This document shows positions 1 through 6,819 of a stretch of 14,846 nucleotides of DNA, piece after piece. Under the pieces are notes generated by a model. That model was not told the DNA's origin. It did not search any database and was given only the letters and a program-made list of their open reading frames with translations. Source of the stretch: Desulfobacterales bacterium (lineage in GTDB: Bacteria; Desulfobacterota; Desulfobacteria; Desulfobacterales; UBA11574). Where the stretch lies: contig JAQYVG010000054.1 in NCBI GenBank assembly GCA_030145595.1, positions 1-14,846 on the forward strand, in the 5' to 3' direction. The translations under genes and the position numbers were made by a program. How positions within the stretch are numbered: the stretch's first letter is position 1; every line of letters starts with the position of its first letter.

Positions 1-2783
1 ACCCTCAGGCCCGGAACAAATTGTTCGAAAAATTCATGTCCCAAGTTCTGGGTCGTTATGGATACCGCCTCGCCCATATCAAGACAATAAACCACACGGC
101 CATGGAAATCGAGTTCGAGGGCAAACATGAAGCTACCGGCGCGCCCTTCTATGCTGAGTGCAAATATTCTGAAACAGCCGTCAGCGCGCACGAGCTGCAG
201 GCCTTTTTCGGTAAATATATGACCCGCTGGCACCGCGACAAGCGCTGTCACGGCTTATTGATCGCCCTTCCCGGCGTCGACAGTATTGCCAGAACATTTT
301 ATTTAGAGCATATCGCAACCAATCCCGAGGTCACAACACTCCTTTATGAGGAGAATGAAGTTCTGCAAGCTGTTATGGATATGCCGGGAGCCGTCCATCC
401 GGACACCATCGCCAAACGCATCGCCCGCACGACCGGCAAACCTGGTGACCGCTTTCTGCTTTACACTGCAAAGGGTTTGTTCTGGATCCAGTATGTCAGC
501 GGGCCTGATAAAAAAACCACAAATAGCGTAGCTGTTTTCGACAACAAAGGAGTGCCGCTGTCAGACAGGCCCTCCTTCGACTATCTGGCAGGGCTTTATC
601 CGGAACTTGTCGATTGTGACAATATCGCCGTCAGCAGCACTGCGGCCTTACAGCCGGGCCTGTTCCAGGATGACCCAGACATTATCGAGCTGCAGGGCAG
701 CTCGGAATACTTCGAGCATCAATTCCCGGCATCGGCCGCACACTTTGTCGGCAGAAAATCTTGTTGTGAAAAGCTTAACTCTTTTGCAAAAAACGTTATC
801 AGCAAAAAGACTTCTTGCCGCGGTGTCTTGTTGGAAGCCCCGCCAGGGTGGGGAAAGAGTTCTCTGGTGCTGGCCTGGACCGCCGGCCTCAAAACCGACG
901 GCCACTTTGCTGTAGCAATAGACTCGCGTTCTATATCTTCATCACGATCTATCCCGTACTCTGTGGACTATGCCATCCGTCAATCAGGAGATTTCGGCGG
1001 CAGGCTCCCGCTAACAGACCGTATTAAACCTTCTGTCGATTTTGCAAACGCGGTCCGGGCGATGCTTGAAATTGGACAATCGCTGGAACGCCACGGCATC
1101 CTTATGCTAATCTTTTTCGACCAGTTCGAACACATTTTGGGTCAACCGGACATCCTCTTTAGCTTTCAAAAGCTGTTGCAAAAAGTCAGTGACGCCCAAA
1201 CCAATGTGGTGCTGGGTTTTTCATTAACAACAGGGCTTATCGACTCGTACGACGGCTCTTTGCAAGAAATGCCGACCGCTATTGCAAATTTAAGCCGGCA
1301 TATCATCCTGGAACCTTTCAAGGCAGCCGAAACCAATGAGATTTTGGAAAAACTCAGCAATAAACTTAAGGAAACCTTAAAAAAAGACTTGCGATTTCAT
1401 ATGGCCGAATTTTCGCAAGGATACCCCTGGCTTTTGAAAAAACTTTGCAGCCGGGTGATAGCTTTGCGACAGGCGGGACTGTCGCAGGCAGACATCGTCA
1501 TGCGCCTGCATAGCATTGAAGCCCTTTTCCGGGAAGATTTGCGTGGATTACCGTCAAAAACATCAGCCATGTTGCATCGCATTGCCCATGCGGCCCCGGT
1601 CCGTATTTTAGAAACGAGTGCAAACTATGACCATAAAGCCGTTCAGAGCCTGGCCCGTCAAGGCCTGCTGATAAATATCGGCAATATATACGACGTATAC
1701 GCCGATGCTTTCAGAGACTACCTGACCGACAACAAGGTGCCTGCCAACACAAGCTATCTCTTACTTGCAAAAGTGGGGCATGTTCTGCGGGCAACCAAAA
1801 TTTTGAAAAAAGCAAACGGTTCTCTGGACGCACAGGCATTCAGGACCCAAACCGCTTTATCAGAAAAAGCGTTTTATCATGTCGCCAGAGACATGAAACT
1901 GTTGGGACTGGTAAAAATGGATAAAGGCAAAATCATCCTGAAAATCCATTTTCCTGAACCTTTAAAAGATTTTGAGTTTGTATGGCGCCGTCACATCCGG
2001 GACAGGCTGCAACTTAACCGCCAGGTTCGGCGGCTCCTAAAAGCGCTGGAAGAGAACCAATCACTTACAATCGACCAAGCCGCTTTAATGCTTGAGGTCT
2101 TGTGCCCCTACATTTCGTCCCCGCGGCAAACCTGGTTAGCCCATGCCCGTTGTTTTGCAAAATGGATGGATATTGCCGATTTGGCACTGGAAGACAGCAA
2201 AAACCGGACTCTTTTTCGGTACGATCCTGCAACAGAAATTCGGGAACACCATCTTTTGCTTCCCAAAAGATCCGGAAGGAAAATACCACAGATTCAATAT
2301 TCTCCGGTTGAAGGTGTGGCCATAAGACTTGTTCAGGCCCTTAAAAAAGACGGTAGCGTCGCCTGGACAGGCCTTAAAAAAAGTACTATTTTCAGCGCTC
2401 TGGCGACACTCGAAGATCTGGGTTTCATTCAAAGAAGAACCCGTCTGATCAAAGTGCTGCCAAAAGGTTTCGAGTTCGTAGCAAACCCGGATCAACGCCC
2501 GCGTTTATTTGCCGAAAGTGCCTTGCAACTCAACTCGTTTGCCGCCTTTATAGAAATACTCACATCGCATCAAGATAAAGGCCATACGCTTTTAGCGCTG
2601 GGCCTTGAGCTGCGCGCCAAACTCGGTGCCAACTGGCAGGAGAGCACGGCTGAAACAACCGCCAAAATTATGATGGATTGGGCCCGGCATGCCAAACTTG
2701 CCCCGGGAGTGTTTGCACAAATACGCAAGGGGCCGCTAAAAGGCTGGAAAAAGAAGGAGGATCTACAGATACCGCTTTTTTAA
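1..2783 (+). CDS. Mrr-like PD-(D/E)XK nuclease fused to P-loop (STAND/AAA-like) ATPase, 5' partial
   Basis: A nuclease-ATPase fusion, probably acting on DNA as a defence or conflict protein (function inferred). Residues are numbered from the first in-window start, TTG at 21, giving 920 aa. Residues 1-100 look like a restriction-endonuclease fold: an acidic EIEFEG stretch (29-34), then AECKY (45-49), where E46 and K48 fit the ExK pair, then an ELQ helix (58-60). HFVGR (241-245) opens a P-loop domain with Walker A APPGWGKSS (273-281) and Walker B LMLIFFDQFE (361-370). LEPF near 430 is STAND-like. The remaining 450 or so residues are helical with winged-helix-like segments (for example near 780-830); no TPR or other sensor repeats are obvious. 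The frame is open upstream of the TTG to the window edge (codons for PQARNK) and no ribosome site precedes the TTG. The FEKF helix is normally not the first thing in this family, so the gene probably starts before the window. Confidence 0.8.
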   Translation, partial: PQARNKLFEKFMSQVLGRYGYRLAHIKTINHTAMEIEFEGKHEATGAPFYAECKYSETAVSAHELQAFFGKYMTRWHRDKRCHGLLIALPGVDSIARTFYLEHIATNPEVTTLLYEENEVLQAVMDMPGAVHPDTIAKRIARTTGKPGDRFLLYTAKGLFWIQYVSGPDKKTTNSVAVFDNKGVPLSDRPSFDYLAGLYPELVDCDNIAVSSTAALQPGLFQDDPDIIELQGSSEYFEHQFPASAAHFVGRKSCCEKLNSFAKNVISKKTSCRGVLLEAPPGWGKSSLVLAWTAGLKTDGHFAVAIDSRSISSSRSIPYSVDYAIRQSGDFGGRLPLTDRIKPSVDFANAVRAMLEIGQSLERHGILMLIFFDQFEHILGQPDILFSFQKLLQKVSDAQTNVVLGFSLTTGLIDSYDGSLQEMPTAIANLSRHIILEPFKAAETNEILEKLSNKLKETLKKDLRFHMAEFSQGYPWLLKKLCSRVIALRQAGLSQADIVMRLHSIEALFREDLRGLPSKTSAMLHRIAHAAPVRILETSANYDHKAVQSLARQGLLINIGNIYDVYADAFRDYLTDNKVPANTSYLLLAKVGHVLRATKILKKANGSLDAQAFRTQTALSEKAFYHVARDMKLLGLVKMDKGKIILKIHFPEPLKDFEFVWRRHIRDRLQLNRQVRRLLKALEENQSLTIDQAALMLEVLCPYISSPRQTWLAHARCFAKWMDIADLALEDSKNRTLFRYDPATEIREHHLLLPKRSGRKIPQIQYSPVEGVAIRLVQALKKDGSVAWTGLKKSTIFSALATLEDLGFIQRRTRLIKVLPKGFEFVANPDQRPRLFAESALQLNSFAAFIEILTSHQDKGHTLLALGLELRAKLGANWQESTAETTAKIMMDWARHAKLAPGVFAQIRKGPLKGWKKKEDLQIPLF

Positions 2784-2811
2784 ACCCAACCCGGATAAAC
2801 CGGAAAGAATA

Positions 2812-2884
2812 GCCACAAAGGCACCAAGACACAAAGAACAACTGTTTATTATAATTTAACTTGGTGTCTTGGTGTCTTAGTGGC
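2812..2884. repeat. Palindromic intergenic repeat, CACNAAGR-octamer family, copy 1
   Basis: Two 25-nt arms (2812-2836 and 2860-2884) form an inverted repeat with 3 mismatches around an AT-rich 23-nt centre. Each arm is GC followed by about three tandem octamers of the form CACNAAGR. It lies 28 bp after the nuclease-ATPase stop codon. A second copy is at 12998-13070. It has no T-tract, so a simple intrinsic terminator is not supported. Confidence 0.85.
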
Positions 2885-2914
2885 GAAAATATTTTGTTAG
2901 ACAGGTACTAAAAA

Positions 2915-2964
2915 CTGCATGAAAAATTTTTAAAAAGGAAAATATACTTTATATTTTCATGCAG
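2915..2964. repeat. Perfect 11-bp inverted repeat upstream of the 147-aa gene
   Basis: CTGCATGAAAA at 2915-2925 is exactly repeated in inverse as TTTTCATGCAG at 2954-2964, separated by a 28-nt AT-rich centre. It ends 7 nt before the GTG start of the next reading frame. It could be an operator, a transcript hairpin or the edge of a small mobile repeat. ACTGCATGA recurs near 10425. Confidence 0.6.
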
Positions 2965-2971
2965 ATTTTAA

Positions 2972-3415
2972 GTGAGAGACTGGGATACGGGTATTGTGAT
3001 TTTTTTCGACGGTACATACCGGCTGCGGCGACAGGAGAACGGACCACCAATTTCAATTGGCAAGTGGGCCTGCTCCTGGCGGCTGAGGATCATAGACTTT
3101 GCAGTGAATCAGCCGGATGTCAAGCATCTCAAGCCGATTGTGGTTGTTGCCACGCAGACCGGACAAGGCCTATTTAAAACTACTTGCGCCGAAAGCCTGG
3201 GAAAAAGGATATGCAGGGATTTTGATCTCGATATCAACGAGATTCTCTGGATTGAGCACTTTCCGGGCGAGCCCCATCGGATGTATGTTGCCACTTTTAC
3301 GCCCAAGTCCTATTTCGGCGCTGAAACATATTATGCCATCGACTGGCGACCCATCAGATCCAATGAGCTTGAAGCCATCAAGTTCTTTATTACGGAATGC
3401 GATACAGACCAATGA
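2972..3415 (+). CDS. Unrecognised 147-aa protein, possibly 5' truncated
   Basis: I do not recognise this protein. It reads as a real soluble mixed alpha/beta protein: tryptophan- and aromatic-rich, with no signal peptide, no membrane segment and no obvious zinc or nucleotide motif. Distinctive segments are IFFDGTYRLRR (10-20), SIGKWACSWRLRI (28-40) and a C-terminal YYAIDWRPIRSNELEAI stretch. The start is GTG, directly after an in-frame TAA (2969-2971), with no ribosome-binding site. The protein also starts abruptly in what looks like a conserved segment (RDWDTG). Either it uses this weak start, or the 5' end was lost when the palindrome at 2915-2964 or the repeat at 2812-2884 was placed here. 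It is convergent with the PAS protein at 3463. Confidence 0.5.
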   Translation: MRDWDTGIVIFFDGTYRLRRQENGPPISIGKWACSWRLRIIDFAVNQPDVKHLKPIVVVATQTGQGLFKTTCAESLGKRICRDFDLDINEILWIEHFPGEPHRMYVATFTPKSYFGAETYYAIDWRPIRSNELEAIKFFITECDTDQ

Positions 3416-3418
3416 TGT

Positions 3419-3453
3419 TAATACCTATTTGAGTTTGACTCGAACAGGTATTA
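3419..3453. terminator. Hairpin between convergent genes (possible bidirectional terminator)
   Basis: A 15-bp stem (3419-3433 with 3439-3453) contains one mismatch and one wobble pair around the 5-nt loop TTTGA. It lies in the 47-bp gap between two convergent stop codons, which is where a shared terminator is expected. The plus-strand 3' side is followed only by GTTTCCC and the minus-strand side by no T-tract, so termination efficiency is uncertain. Confidence 0.4.
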
Positions 3454-3462
3454 GTTTCCCAT

Positions 3463-4572
3463 CTATTGGCCGGCTTTATCAATATCAATGATTTTACCTT
3501 TTAGATATTCCTTGGTTTCATATTTGGTAATACCCATTAGCTTCTGCGTTATCGTTCCCAGCCGCTTGATTTGCTTCTTAATCTTGGCTACTGTTTCCCT
3601 AAGCGGATCCTTTTCGGGCATATCCATTAAAACGAGCTCTGCATACCCTGAAATCGCCATCAGCGGTTGATTCATTTCGTGGCATACGGCACCAGCCAAC
3701 TCAACAACACCTTGGAGTTTTTCGTGCATCAGCCGTTCTTGCTGTGTTTTTTTGATGTCGCTGAGATCTCTGGCCACGCAAACACTTCCGATATTATTGT
3801 TATTTTTATCTTTCAAGATACTGATAGAAAGATTACATGGGAAAATAGGACCATCCTTTTTTTGCATGTTTATTTCATATTCTCTGACAAAACCCTCGTG
3901 CCGCAATTGGGCCAGCATTTTTGCAAGTTCATCTTTGTCGGCATACAAGTCAAAGTAGGACTTGCTTTTCATTTCTTCAAAATCATAACCATACATCTTT
4001 GCCGCCATTTTGTTCCACTTTATGAAATTACCGCGGTTATCGACTATGCCAATAACGTCGGCCGAGTTTTCAAAAACATTTTCAAGGTAATCTCGGGCCT
4101 CTTTTAGTTGTTGCTCAGCATGCATACGTTCCTTGATTTCAGTCACAGAACTCAAAATGGCGCGCTTATTTTTCCAATTAATCTGTATTCCGGTTATTTC
4201 CACCCATACAATGCCCCCATCTTTAGCAACAGCTCTAAAAGGATATGCTTCCGGAACCTTGGCACCTTTCAATTTTTTCATTTGGTTGTCTATCACCATT
4301 TCTCGGTCATCAGGGTAAATGAAATCAAAAGAGGCAGGGTTATTGATTAATTCATCGGCCGTGTAACCCAGATATTCTGCAATGGTATTGTTTGCAAAAA
4401 CAAGTTTAAGATCCTGAATGATTAAAATGCCTACATTGACATTATCAACCACATTGCGGTATGTCTCTTCGCTTTCTCGCAGGGTCGTATCATCCCGTTT
4501 AAGCTGATTACATTCTTGCTCAAGCTCTTTGATCCTTTGTTCCAGTTTTCCGTATGTCGGTTTTTCAGTCAT
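3463..4572 (-). CDS. PAS-PAS-HisKA protein lacking a histidine-kinase ATPase domain
   Basis: A cytoplasmic signalling protein of 369 aa. It has an N-terminal coiled coil (about 5-40), a first PAS domain (about 35-150), a second PAS domain with PAC (about 160-280), and a HisKA dimerisation/phospho-acceptor helix with CHEMNQPL, where H298 is the candidate phospho-acceptor. The protein then ends at DIDKAGQ without the N, G1, F and G2 boxes of an HATPase_c domain. No ATPase remnant follows the stop: only 47 bp separate it from the convergent gene. By itself it should not autophosphorylate. It may be phosphorylated by another kinase, form heterodimers or titrate a partner. The ATG at 4572 is chosen because GGAGG stands 8 nt before it. 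The longer TTG start at 4587 lies inside that ribosome site. There are no membrane segments. Confidence 0.9.
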   Translation of the reverse strand: MTEKPTYGKLEQRIKELEQECNQLKRDDTTLRESEETYRNVVDNVNVGILIIQDLKLVFANNTIAEYLGYTADELINNPASFDFIYPDDREMVIDNQMKKLKGAKVPEAYPFRAVAKDGGIVWVEITGIQINWKNKRAILSSVTEIKERMHAEQQLKEARDYLENVFENSADVIGIVDNRGNFIKWNKMAAKMYGYDFEEMKSKSYFDLYADKDELAKMLAQLRHEGFVREYEINMQKKDGPIFPCNLSISILKDKNNNNIGSVCVARDLSDIKKTQQERLMHEKLQGVVELAGAVCHEMNQPLMAISGYAELVLMDMPEKDPLRETVAKIKKQIKRLGTITQKLMGITKYETKEYLKGKIIDIDKAGQ

Positions 4573-4675
4573 CTGAAAATCCTCCAATTACCCATAAAGT
4601 AAGTAAAGATTAATGTTCTTTAACTAAAAAATCAATGTCTCTTTGCCCGGCCCGGATTGACCGCATGATACAATA

Positions 4676-4777
4676 ATGAAAAAAGTTCTTGCTCCCCAGA
4701 ACCAGATGGTGGATACTAAGTACCCAGGCCTGCAGAACAGAACGCCCAAAATGGGTAAAAAGTATCCATTGTTTTAA
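4676..4777 (+). CDS. Possible 33-aa small ORF in the divergent intergenic region
   Basis: An ATG-initiated frame of 33 codons (beginning MKKVLAPQNQ, ending KKYPLF) occupies the gap between the divergent PAS protein and the sensor kinase. It is basic and hydrophilic and has no recognised homology. No clear ribosome site precedes it, and it overlaps the inverted repeat at 4710-4768, so its apparent coding may be chance. Confidence 0.15.
   Translation: MKKVLAPQNQMVDTKYPGLQNRTPKMGKKYPLF
4710..4768. repeat. Imperfect inverted repeat in the divergent intergenic region
   Basis: A 17-nt left arm (4710-4726, TGGATACT and TACCCA around AAG) matches in inverse the right arm (4752-4768, TGGGTA and AGTATCCA around AAA). 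Fourteen of 17 positions pair, around a 25-nt centre. It lies between the divergent PAS-HisKA gene and the sensor kinase. An operator, a transcript hairpin or a small mobile repeat are all possible. Confidence 0.45.
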
Positions 4778-4820
4778 GTGCGAAACCAATCGATTTGCCG
4801 GTTTTGCAATTTATTTCTCA

Positions 4821-4836
4821 TGGCATTGATATTGCA
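4821..4836 (+). promoter_or_regulatory. Sigma-54 (RpoN) promoter match before the sensor kinase
   Basis: TGGCATTGATATTGCA has the obligatory GG and GC dinucleotides exactly 10 nt apart and matches the TGGCAY-N5-TTGCW consensus. The operon encodes an NtrC-family sigma-54 activator, so autoregulation as in zraSR would be natural. The predicted transcript start (about 4846-4848) falls at or just before the ATG at 4849, leaving almost no leader. That is a reason for caution. Confidence 0.4.
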
Positions 4837-4848
4837 TTTAAAAACACC

Positions 4849-6597
4849 ATGACTCTCAAAACCTTCCATAAAAGACTCTGGACCGGTGTTCCAGTCTGGA
4901 TATTTATCGGCGCCGTGGCGGTGCTTTTTCCCATATTTGCATTTATGACCATGCAAAGTATAAACCGCCAGAAGGAAAACAGCACTCGCCTCTTGCTGGA
5001 AAAAGGCGCGGCTTTGATAAGGTCTTTTGAGGCCGGCGCCCGTACAGGCATGGGAATGCGCTGGAGCGGACGCCAGCTTCAAAAGCTTCTTACCGAGACG
5101 GCCCAGCAACCTGACATTCTTCATCTGCTCGTCACCGATATCAATGGGGTCGTCATGACACACAACAACCCTGCACATATCGGTAAAATCTACGGCAAAG
5201 GCTTGAATCTAAAAACCGCCAGCTTGAAATCGGTGCAGTGGCGCATTTTGTCAAAGGACGGGAACAAAAAAATATTTGAAGTTTTTCGAAGGCTTGCACC
5301 TGCCGGTGAACCCATGGGTATGCGTCGCGGCCACATGATGATGCAATTGTGGAGGGAACAAAGCGGTAACACCCGCATATCCATAGCTCCGGCGGAATTC
5401 ATTATTTTTGTGGGTCTGGATATGAGTACGATTGACGAAGCCATTAAATCCGACACCAAACATGCGGTTGTCATGGGTCTGATATTGCTGTTCATCGGAT
5501 TTACCGGCATTATTTTGCTTTTTTTAGCCCAGAGCTATCGTGCCACAAAAACGTCGCTCTCCAGGATTAAAGCTTTTTCCGATAATGTCGTCGAGAACAT
5601 GCCCATCGGCCTGCTGGTATTAGACCACAAGAAAAAAGTTACTTCTTTTAATAATGTGGCTGCATCGGTTATGCAGCTTTCATTGCGTGAAATCATCGGA
5701 GAGGATGCCGAACAAGTTCTCCCGGCGGAGCTTTGGACGCTGCTAAACAACCCCGATTTGGAAAAAGGGATTGTTGAAAAGGAGATCGACTGCATCGTTG
5801 CAAATGGCAAAAAAATTCCCCTGGAAGTCGGCGCCACCTTACTTTATGATGAGAGCGAAACGTTTCTTGGCTATGTTCTGTTGTTTAAAGATCTCAGCGA
5901 AGTGCGTGCTTTGAGAAAGGAGATTGCCAGAAGCCAGCGCCTGGCATCCGTGGGCAGGCTGGCCGCCGGTGTTGCCCATGAAATTCGCAATCCGTTAAGT
6001 TCAATTAAAGGCTTTGCCACCTATTTCAAGGAAAGATATCATGACATACCTGAAGATCAGCATATTTCAAACCTGATGATTCAGGAAGTAGATCGCTTAA
6101 ACCGGGTTGTCGGCGAGCTGCATGAGTTTGCCCGGCCAATTACAATTGCAAGAAAACCGATTCAAATCAAAAGCTATATAGAAAACTCTATTGAACTCAT
6201 AGCAAATCAAGCTTCAGCGGCAAACGTAACAATCCAAACTACGCTTGCACCTGAAATTGATGAAGTCTATCTTGATCCCGACAAAATCAGCCAGGTTCTT
6301 TTGAACCTTTATCTAAATGCCATCGAATCGATGGATAGCGGCGGAACCCTTTCCGTTGGACTTTCAGTAAACGCCGTTAAAGAAGGAGTGGAAATTCGTA
6401 TCTCCGATAGCGGTGCCGGCATCAGCAAAGATGATCTGGCTCACATTTTTGATCCATATTTTACCACCAAAGCCGCCGGTACGGGCCTTGGGCTGGCGAT
6501 TGTGCACAATATTATTGAGCCCCACCAAGGCGAGATAAAGGTTGAAAGCCAGCCCGACCAGGGCACCACTTTTACCATTTTTTTGCCGAATTCTTAA
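4849..6597 (+). CDS. ZraS/HydH-like membrane sensor histidine kinase
   Basis: Inner-membrane kinase of 582 aa, partner of the response regulator that follows. TM1 is about 14-34, a periplasmic sensor about 35-204, TM2 about 205-227, then a PAS domain (about 242-350), HisKA with HEIRNPLSS (H377 phospho-acceptor) and HATPase_c. The N box has N486 and N490; the other boxes are DSGAG (520-524), IFDPYFTT (533-540) and GTGLGLA (544-550), so it looks catalytically intact. The periplasmic part holds a Met/His/Arg-rich loop (PMGMRRGHMMMQ, 155-166), suggestive of a metal-related signal as in ZraS, but this is inference. ATG 4849 is preferred over the TTG at 4795, because the extension is not signal-like and contains the sigma-54 promoter match. 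No good ribosome site precedes either start. Confidence 0.92.
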   Translation: MTLKTFHKRLWTGVPVWIFIGAVAVLFPIFAFMTMQSINRQKENSTRLLLEKGAALIRSFEAGARTGMGMRWSGRQLQKLLTETAQQPDILHLLVTDINGVVMTHNNPAHIGKIYGKGLNLKTASLKSVQWRILSKDGNKKIFEVFRRLAPAGEPMGMRRGHMMMQLWREQSGNTRISIAPAEFIIFVGLDMSTIDEAIKSDTKHAVVMGLILLFIGFTGIILLFLAQSYRATKTSLSRIKAFSDNVVENMPIGLLVLDHKKKVTSFNNVAASVMQLSLREIIGEDAEQVLPAELWTLLNNPDLEKGIVEKEIDCIVANGKKIPLEVGATLLYDESETFLGYVLLFKDLSEVRALRKEIARSQRLASVGRLAAGVAHEIRNPLSSIKGFATYFKERYHDIPEDQHISNLMIQEVDRLNRVVGELHEFARPITIARKPIQIKSYIENSIELIANQASAANVTIQTTLAPEIDEVYLDPDKISQVLLNLYLNAIESMDSGGTLSVGLSVNAVKEGVEIRISDSGAGISKDDLAHIFDPYFTTKAAGTGLGLAIVHNIIEPHQGEIKVESQPDQGTTFTIFLPNS

Positions 6598-6600
6598 GGG

Positions 6601-6799
6601 GGTTCAGGGTTCATAGGTTCAAAGTTCAAAGGTTAAGCAAAGGCAGGATTTACCTTGCAACCCTGCCTGTCCCGCCGTGTTCCCGCGCCATAGCATTGCG
6701 AAGGCGGGAGCCCGGCGAAGGCGGAAACTTCTGAACTCTGAACCTCTGAACGTCTACGAAAGGTAACCCTGAACTTCTGAACCCTGAACCTGTGAACCT
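6601..6799. repeat. Inverted array of GTTCA units with a GC-rich palindromic core, between kinase and regulator genes
   Basis: The left arm (6601-6634) is a run of 7-8 nt units starting GTTCA. The right side (6727-6799) carries the same unit in inverse (TGAAC) at least seven times in two blocks. The core (6641-6726) holds two hairpins: AGGCAGG (6641-6647) with CCTGCCT (6662-6668), and CCCGCC (6671-6676) with GGCGGG (6703-6708). The array starts 3 bp after the kinase stop and ends about 20 bp before the regulator start, filling nearly the whole gap. Spacing is too short and there are no unique spacers, so it is not CRISPR. Confidence 0.8.
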
Positions 6800-6819
6800 T
6801 ACAGAGTAAGAGAAGAGTG

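Noticed and set aside
2136..2495. 119-aa minus-strand frame within the nuclease-ATPase gene
   Set aside because: Antisense shadow with no recognisable domain.
2812..2884. Palindrome as an intrinsic terminator of the nuclease-ATPase gene
   Set aside because: The arms are long, but no T-tract follows and a second copy lies upstream of a gene, so a dispersed repeat is a better explanation.
2959..3177. Plus-strand frame starting at the ATG inside the palindrome
   Set aside because: It overlaps the 147-aa frame, has poor protein character and begins within the inverted repeat.
3667..4107. 146-aa plus-strand frame antisense to the PAS-HisKA gene
   Set aside because: The opposite strand encodes clear PAS and HisKA domains with a strong ribosome site; this is a shadow frame.
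4774..5178. 134-aa minus-strand frame over the kinase start
   Set aside because: Antisense to a well-supported kinase; no family resemblance or ribosome site.
6601..6799. Possible CRISPR array from repeated GTTCA units
   Set aside because: Units are only 7-8 nt, contiguous and inverted around a centre; there are no spacers and no cas genes.
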